From Acidiflorens sp963847715 (GTDB lineage Bacteria; Acidobacteriota; Terriglobia; Terriglobales; Acidobacteriaceae): 64,000 nt of DNA. Positions 58,740 to 64,000 of this stretch are shown here, piece by piece; within the stretch, counting starts at the first letter, position 1, and each line of letters starts with the position of its first letter. A model generated the notes under the pieces. It worked only from the letters and a program-made list of their open reading frames with translations. It searched no databases and was not told where the DNA came from. A program made the position numbers and the translations under genes. The stretch is from contig CAWKAZ010000006.1 in NCBI GenBank assembly GCA_963847715.1, positions 271,368 to 335,367 on the forward strand, written 5' to 3'.

Positions 58740-60836
58740 GTGTACACGCCGATTTGGGCAAGAGCGGATCGTGGAAGCGTTCGGGGAGTTTTGCTTGTGG
58801 CGCTGGCGCTCGTGGGCACGCTGTACGTCCCAGCGCAGGCCCAGACTGGTGGCGCCTCAGCGCCGTCCTGGCGCGGTTCGCAGGGCGCTGGCTCGCTTCC
58901 TCCGGCCAACAGACCGGGGCAAGGACACCTCCACCGACCGCGCCGGGCGGCGAGCGCGCAGACCGCGTCCGCCGCGTACACCGAGAGCGTTCTATACGGT
59001 TTTTCCAACGCTTGTGTGCAACCCGGCTGCTTGAATGGAGCTTCTCCCGAGGCTGGCCTGATCGAAGATGCTTCCGGCAACCTCTATGGAACGACCAGCG
59101 CTGGCGGTGCTAGCCAACTTTTTGGAACAGTCTTCAAGCTGACGCCGAATGGCAATGACAGCTACACCGAAAGCGTGCTCTACAATTTCTGCTCTCAAGG
59201 AGGTACCAACTGCACGGACGGTGCTAACCCCGTTGCAGGCCTGATCGAGGACGCTTCCGGCAACCTCTATGGGACGACCGCCAACGGCGGCGCCAATTAT
59301 AGTTCCAATTGTTACAACGGTAGTTGCGGCACGGTCTTCAGGCTGGCTCCAAATGGCGACGGCAGCTACAGTCAGAGCGTGCTGTACAGCTTTTGCGCGC
59401 AAGGTGGCATGAGCTGCACGGACGGCGCTAATCCCCTGGTCGGCCTGATCGAAGACGCTTCCGGCAATCTCTATGGGACGACTTGGCAAGGCGGCGCAAC
59501 GATACCATTCGGCGACCGCACAACTACTGGCGGTACAGTCTTCAAGCTGAAACCGAACGGCGACGGCACCTACAGCGAGAGCGTGCTCTACACTTTTTGT
59601 TCTCAAAGCGGCTGCACGGACGGCGAGTCGCCGTCATCAGGCCTGATCGAAGACGCCTCCGGAAATCTGTATGGGACAACCTCCAATGGAGGTGTCATTA
59701 GTTCCTATTGTGGCAACACGATCGGCTGCGGCACAGTGTTCAAATTGGCCCCAAATGGCGACGGCAGCTACAGTGAGAGCGTGCTATACAGCTTTTGTTC
59801 GCAAAGCGGCTGCACGGACGGCGACGATCCCGGGGAAGGCCTGATCGAAGACGTTTCCGGCAACCTCTATGGGACGACCGGGTATGGCGGCACAACCATA
59901 GGCACAACTACTGGCGGTACGGTCTTCAGGCTGGCGCCGAACAGCGACGGCAGCTACGGCGAGAGTGTGCTGTACAGCTTTTGTATGCAAACCGGCTGCA
60001 CGGACGGCTATGAGCCCTCGTCCGGCTTGATCGAAGACGTCTCAGGCAACCTCTACGGAACGACGTTCGGTGGTGGCATTCATGATCAGAATGGTGACGG
60101 TGGCACAGTTTTTGAGCTTACGCCCAGCGGCACCGGCTACACAGAGACCGTGCTCTACAGCTTTTGCGCGCCAAGCTCGGGCTCCATCGCTTGCAGCGAC
60201 GGCTCGCCACCCCAAGGAGGCGTGATCGAAGACGCTTCTGGAAATTTCTATGGGACAACCAACGGCGGCGGACCCAATTACTACGGTACGGTCTTCAAGC
60301 TCACGCCGCCTCCGCCTAGCTTCACGGTCTCGGCGAGCCCCACTTCAGTGACGATTGTGGCCGGGCAGAGCGGGACGGCGACGTTCACGGTCACGCCCGA
60401 AAACGGCTTTGCCTCGGCAGTCAGCTTTTCGTGCAGCGGTCTGCCGGCGGAATCGAGCTGCAGCTTCAGTCCCCAAACAGTGACGCCGAGCGGCGGCAAG
60501 TCCGCCGCGACGACGCTGACCATCACTACCACCGCTCCGACGTCGACGGCGTTGCGGAGAGTCGAGCACGGTACGCAAGCGGCCTATGTTTTGCTGCTCC
60601 CAGGGCTGGCGCTGGGGCTTGTGGGCGCAGAGCGCGGCAAGCGCAGGCGGCACGGCCTCCGGTTGCTGGGTCTGCTTGTGCTGCTGGAATTGGTGATGGC
60701 GCTGCCCTCGTGCGGCAGCAGCGGGAGCGGCGGCAACACTGGCACTCCGCCCGGCACAAGCACAGTCACAGTGACGGCGGGCGTCACGGGCGGCATCAGC
60801 CAGACCGCTAGCCTGACCTTCACAGTCACGCAGTAA
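58740..60836 (+). CDS. Secreted GloVer-type tandem-repeat protein
   Basis: A 698-residue protein with seven repeats of about 60 residues (about 75-520) of the GloVer choice-of-anchor type. Each carries a 'GLIED(A/V)SGNLYGTT' motif and a 'GTVFxLxPxGxxxYxExVLYxF' motif. A signal-like hydrophobic stretch lies near residues 15-35. A BACON-like beta domain (about 520-590, SASPTSVTIVAGQSGTATF) follows. The C-terminus then has two hydrophobic segments around RGKRRRHGLR, the sequence ALPSCGSSGSGG resembling a lipobox, and a Thr/Ser-rich end. GTG start at 58740 with GGAG upstream. It is probably surface-exposed; no activity is predicted. Confidence 0.85.
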   Translation: MYTPIWARADRGSVRGVLLVALALVGTLYVPAQAQTGGASAPSWRGSQGAGSLPPANRPGQGHLHRPRRAASAQTASAAYTESVLYGFSNACVQPGCLNGASPEAGLIEDASGNLYGTTSAGGASQLFGTVFKLTPNGNDSYTESVLYNFCSQGGTNCTDGANPVAGLIEDASGNLYGTTANGGANYSSNCYNGSCGTVFRLAPNGDGSYSQSVLYSFCAQGGMSCTDGANPLVGLIEDASGNLYGTTWQGGATIPFGDRTTTGGTVFKLKPNGDGTYSESVLYTFCSQSGCTDGESPSSGLIEDASGNLYGTTSNGGVISSYCGNTIGCGTVFKLAPNGDGSYSESVLYSFCSQSGCTDGDDPGEGLIEDVSGNLYGTTGYGGTTIGTTTGGTVFRLAPNSDGSYGESVLYSFCMQTGCTDGYEPSSGLIEDVSGNLYGTTFGGGIHDQNGDGGTVFELTPSGTGYTETVLYSFCAPSSGSIACSDGSPPQGGVIEDASGNFYGTTNGGGPNYYGTVFKLTPPPPSFTVSASPTSVTIVAGQSGTATFTVTPENGFASAVSFSCSGLPAESSCSFSPQTVTPSGGKSAATTLTITTTAPTSTALRRVEHGTQAAYVLLLPGLALGLVGAERGKRRRHGLRLLGLLVLLELVMALPSCGSSGSGGNTGTPPGTSTVTVTAGVTGGISQTASLTFTVTQ

Positions 60837-61038
60837 AGCAAAACAAGCGGCAACGGGAGGGCCGGGATGGCAAGTGGATCGCCCGCGTGGCGGCGGCCGG
60901 GTGCCCCACACATTCGCGTACTTGGCGGTGGCCCCCTTCTGCGGTTTTAAAATCCGAAACCGTCCAGATCGCAAGCGCAATGGCGCGTTTACGATGCCGA
61001 TCTGGAAGAATGGCAAATTCAGGAGTAAGCTCCTGTGC

Positions 61039-63228
61039 GTGAAAACAGAAGCCCTTACCCACGCTACTCGATGGCATGTCTTGTTGCGCGCCCTTTTCTG
61101 TTTGCTCGCGACACTGCCCTTCGGGTACGCGCAAAGCATTACCGAACTCAAGAACAAGGCTGAGGACGGTGATGTGCAAGCACAATTGGCCCTTGCCAAG
61201 GCGTATCACCTGGGTGAAGGAATCGAGAAGGATGAAGCACAAGCCGTGCGGTGGTGGGAGAAGGCCGCGGAGCACGGTGATATGGCGGCGGAAGTTAACC
61301 TTGGAACTGCTTATTCACTTGGAGCAGGAGTTCCAAAAAACTACGCCGCCGCCGTTCGCTGGTACACGAAGGCTGCCGATCAGGGCTTTGCAGAAGGCCA
61401 GCGGAACCTAGCATTCCTCTATCATTCGGGACAAGGCGTTCCGAAAGACGACGCTGAAGCCGCGCGATGGTATACCAAAGCTGCTGATCAGGGTAACACA
61501 CAGGCCCAGACAGACCTTGCAGCGCTTTATCACTTGGGTGGAGAGGGTGTTTCACAAGACGAAGCCGCAGCCGTACGCTGGTGGAAGAAGGCCGCCGAGC
61601 AAGGCGATGTAACGGCTGAAGGCAATCTCGGGACGGCGTATGGCTTAGGAATAGGTGTTCCGAAAGATACCGCTGAAAGTCTGCGATGGCACACCAAGGC
61701 CGCAGAAAATGGCAACACTGCTTCCCAGTTCAGCCTAGGAATGTTCTATCTCCAGGGTGCTGGAGTTCCGCAGGACGAGGTAGAGGGAGCCAAGTGGCTT
61801 CGCAAATCCGCCGAACAAGGCAATCGCGATTCTCAACTCGCACTCGGCGAATCGTATCTCGCAGGGAGGGGTGTGGTTAAGGATGAGCGCGAAGCATTTC
61901 AATGGCTCTCTAAATCGGCAGACCAAGGGAATGCACAAGCTCAGCATGACGTTGGGTACTGCTACCTGCATGGAGTTGGAGTGGCACTGAACGAGACGGA
62001 ATCTGTGCGCTGGTTTCAAAAGGCAGCAGAGCAGGGCAACACGGGTTCGATGTACAACCTCGGACAGGCGTATTCCTCGGGCACGGGTGTGCCGAAGAAC
62101 ATCCCTGAAGCGATTAAATGGTGGCGCAAAGCCGCTGAACTCGGTATCGGACATGCCCAATTTAATCTCGGCAACATCTACCACAGTGGGGATGGAGTAC
62201 CCAAGGACGACGCTGAAGCCTATTTCTGGGTCTGCGTCGCATCTACTTCATCGGAACAGCGAATCATTGAACTTCGTGACAAGCTCAGGGACTCACTCCC
62301 GCCCGAAAAACGCTCCGAGGTGGAGACACGATGTCGCAAATGGACTGACGCGCACCAGAAACCTCCAGAACAGCAATACGTCTCGCAAGGTGAGGAGAAA
62401 TGGAATGCACTCCTGCGGGATGCAGAAGCAGGTAGCGCAGATGCACAGGTCAAGGTAAGCCTCGCATATCTAGTTGGAGACGGACGGCCCAAAGACACAA
62501 ACCTCGCAGCGCAGTGGATGACGAAAGCTGCTGAGCAGGGCAACCACGACGCCCAGTTTAATCTTGCAAATTTCTACCATCACGGAAATGGCGTATCTCA
62601 GAATGACCAGACGGCGGCTGAGTGGTACAAAAAAGCCGCTGAGGGTGGATCAGTTCAAGCCATGGGGAATCTCGGCAACATGTACTGTGCAGGCGCAGGC
62701 GTCGAGAATGACTGCAAGCGTGGCATCGAATGGACTAGAAAGGCTGCAGAAAAGGGCGACACTGTATCGATGACGAACCTAGGAGCATATTCCATGACGG
62801 GAACGTGTGTGGAGAAAGACCCTGCCGACGCGTTCCATTGGTATGGACTCGCCGCCGGAGCCGGGAGTCACGCGGGCGAGCTAGTGCTAGCGAAGCTGTA
62901 CATGAACGGAATTGGGACTCAGAAAGACCTGAACAAAGCCCTCGAATTCTTCACCAAAGCTGCCAACGCTGGAGTCCCTGAAGCGCAGTTCTATCTTGCT
63001 CTTGCCTATTTGAATGGACAAGGAACCCAAAGGGACTACCTTTCTAGCTATCAATGGGCGACGATCACCCAGTGGGGTGGCACAGCGCGAGGGGATTTAC
63101 TCACGATCTTAGAGGGCAAGATGCGGCCTGAAGAAGTGGCACAGGCCAAAGAGCGGGCGGCGGTCTGGCTGAAAGAGCATCCAGCCATACAGCAAACGAA
63201 CACCGGTACAATGCGGGTACTGAAATGA
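61039..63228 (+). CDS. Secreted Sel1-repeat protein
   Basis: A 729-residue protein with a signal peptide (WHVLLRALFCLLATLPFGYAQS) and about sixteen Sel1-like repeats of 36 residues, for example DAEAARWYTKAADQGNTQAQ and VPKNIPEAIKWWRKAAELG. Sel1 arrays are helical scaffolds for protein contacts. A break in the array near 410-470 (STSSEQRIIELRDKLRDSLP) splits it into two blocks. I start it at the GTG at 61039 because the signal peptide begins there and AGGAG lies upstream; an ATG at 60994 adds 15 residues. Export implies an envelope role. Confidence 0.85.
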   Translation: MKTEALTHATRWHVLLRALFCLLATLPFGYAQSITELKNKAEDGDVQAQLALAKAYHLGEGIEKDEAQAVRWWEKAAEHGDMAAEVNLGTAYSLGAGVPKNYAAAVRWYTKAADQGFAEGQRNLAFLYHSGQGVPKDDAEAARWYTKAADQGNTQAQTDLAALYHLGGEGVSQDEAAAVRWWKKAAEQGDVTAEGNLGTAYGLGIGVPKDTAESLRWHTKAAENGNTASQFSLGMFYLQGAGVPQDEVEGAKWLRKSAEQGNRDSQLALGESYLAGRGVVKDEREAFQWLSKSADQGNAQAQHDVGYCYLHGVGVALNETESVRWFQKAAEQGNTGSMYNLGQAYSSGTGVPKNIPEAIKWWRKAAELGIGHAQFNLGNIYHSGDGVPKDDAEAYFWVCVASTSSEQRIIELRDKLRDSLPPEKRSEVETRCRKWTDAHQKPPEQQYVSQGEEKWNALLRDAEAGSADAQVKVSLAYLVGDGRPKDTNLAAQWMTKAAEQGNHDAQFNLANFYHHGNGVSQNDQTAAEWYKKAAEGGSVQAMGNLGNMYCAGAGVENDCKRGIEWTRKAAEKGDTVSMTNLGAYSMTGTCVEKDPADAFHWYGLAAGAGSHAGELVLAKLYMNGIGTQKDLNKALEFFTKAANAGVPEAQFYLALAYLNGQGTQRDYLSSYQWATITQWGGTARGDLLTILEGKMRPEEVAQAKERAAVWLKEHPAIQQTNTGTMRVLK

Positions 63229-63238
63229 CGCCATGACA

Positions 63239-63360
63239 AATTCGGAGACTGCCGGAACTGACCCCAATTCAGCTAGGCCATACACTTGCCGGTGGTCGGC
63301 CCGCCGCACGACGCCCTTTGCATGACCACGAGTGGGGTTACATCGTCTGTCCCCGAATTC
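63239..63360. repeat. Inverted pair of the GGGGACAGAC motif
   Basis: Copy 2 (63239-63267) reads AATTCGGAGACTGCCGGAAC and then TGACCCCAA. Copy 3 (63334-63360) is the inverse of the same motif, GGGGTTACATCGTCTGTCCC then CGAATTC. They flank about 65 bp and lie between the Sel1 gene and the convergent pseudouridine synthase gene. Confidence 0.65.
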
Positions 63361-63378
63361 GTGGGCCCCGTTCGCCTA

Positions 63379-63993
63379 CTACTGCAACGCGAATCCAGAC
63401 GGCAAAGCTGCCTCAAGATTGATTGGTTCTCCAGTGATGGGGTGGTGGAATTTTAGAAATCGGGCGTGCAGGAAATATCCTCCATCGCCGGGGAGGCCGG
63501 GGAGATTTTCAAGAGGCTGTCCGGATAATCCGTACAGAGGATCGCCTACCAGCGGATGGCCGATGCATGCCAGATGGATTCTGATTTGATGAGAGCGTCC
63601 CGAACCTAGGCTTACCTCAAATGTTGTGGTGCCTGCTGTCCCGGTTGACGCCGTGCTGCTTGGTGTCCGTGAGATCACCTTCGCCAATGACTTTGACGGC
63701 TTGCCACTCGGGTTGGCGGCCCACACCAAGCCGATGCGCGGGTGCGGTACAAGTCCGATGGGTGTGAGGATTTCGTAGGCGTCGTGCTCGGCAATGTTTT
63801 GAGCCAGCGCCCAATAGATTTTTTGAATTCTGGGTGTGTTCCAGTCCGCGCTTAGTTTAGAGGCGGCCTGCGGTGTTTTGGCGAAGAGAACGATGCCGGT
63901 TGTGGCTCGGCCTAACCGGTGGACAGGGTTTGCGTTGGGGATTTGCTTTTGCACCAGGCGCAGGAGAGTGTTTTCCATGAAGCCGTACTTCAA
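63379..63993 (-). pseudogene. RluA-family pseudouridine synthase, 5' part interrupted
   Basis: Reads as the main part of an RluA-type enzyme: FMENTLLRLVQKQIPNANPV, HRLGRATTGIVLFAKTP, GSGRSHQIRIHLACIGHPLV and GDPLYGLSGQPL. The catalytic aspartate of HRLD is glycine here (HRLG), as I recall for one subgroup of the family. The frame is closed by a TGA at 63994-63996 just upstream of a TTG, yet the conserved N-terminal part (about 60 residues) is missing. Either a frameshift lies at the very edge of the window, or the gene is broken. The rest of the gene lies outside the window. Confidence 0.65.
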
Positions 63994-64000
63994 TCATTCT

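Overview
The window looks like chromosomal DNA of a GC-rich soil-type Acidobacteriota, probably Terriglobia. This is an inference from gene content and repeat style, not from a marker gene. The supporting features are a GloVer-type tandem-repeat secreted protein, a VWFA-related secreted protein, ASH-domain and Sel1 proteins, an omega-like subunit beside rho, and many small palindromic or heptameric intergenic repeats. No tRNA, rRNA, CRISPR array, prophage or intact transposase was seen.

Layout. Positions 0.3-5.2 kb hold a GH10 xylanase and an NtrY/NtrX-type two-component pair, with 7-bp tandem repeats in the spacers. Positions 5.3-10 kb are a minus-strand housekeeping block: anti-sigma ATPase, era, a small secreted protein, rho, an omega-like subunit and rpsT. 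Positions 10.3-18 kb hold a Ycf46-like AAA+ ATPase, a MazEF pair with a palindromic operator, an ASH-domain secreted protein, a TPR protein, a zinc-ribbon protein and msrB. Positions 18.1-23.4 kb hold a bactofilin, a sigma-54 activator with a PilZ tail, and a membrane HD-GYP/GAF/GGDEF protein. Positions 23.4-27.6 kb are a peptide-type ABC importer operon with a single ATPase. Positions 27.7-33 kb hold a persulfide dioxygenase-rhodanese, a VWA protein, LemA and a DUF2207 gene broken by about ten frameshifts.

Positions 33-38.7 kb hold a LigD-like gene split into ligase and phosphoesterase frames, a serine hydrolase, a Nudix hydrolase, an HhH-GPD protein and an ARPP-1-type protein. Positions 38.9-41.3 kb hold a sigma/anti-sigma pair followed by a structured RNA and a strong terminator. 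Positions 41.4-44 kb are ilvBN, preceded by what looks like a leader-peptide attenuator. Positions 44.1-46.7 kb hold a cNMP/CBS/DUF294 nucleotidyltransferase coupled to a DEDDh exonuclease. Positions 46.8-55.2 kb hold a tricorn-like protease, a Ser/Thr kinase with TPRs, a response-regulator GGDEF protein and queG. Positions 55.2-58.6 kb are an accessory patch with two ABC-F gene remnants, two ParE-type toxin-antitoxin pairs (one toxin lacking a normal start codon) and an ArsR/SRPBCC pair. Positions 58.7-64 kb hold a GloVer protein, a Sel1 protein and a 5'-broken RluA-type pseudouridine synthase.

Themes. There are three c-di-GMP-type regulators. Several genes carry altered key motifs: NtrX lacks GAFTGA, the HhH-GPD protein lacks its catalytic Lys and Asp, the PilZ tail lacks RxxxR, and the RluA protein has HRLG instead of HRLD. 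The strongest new observations are the ilvB leader/attenuator, the MazE operator, the 41.1-41.3 kb RNA, the ABC-F remnants, the ATT-start ParE and the heavily frameshifted DUF2207 gene.
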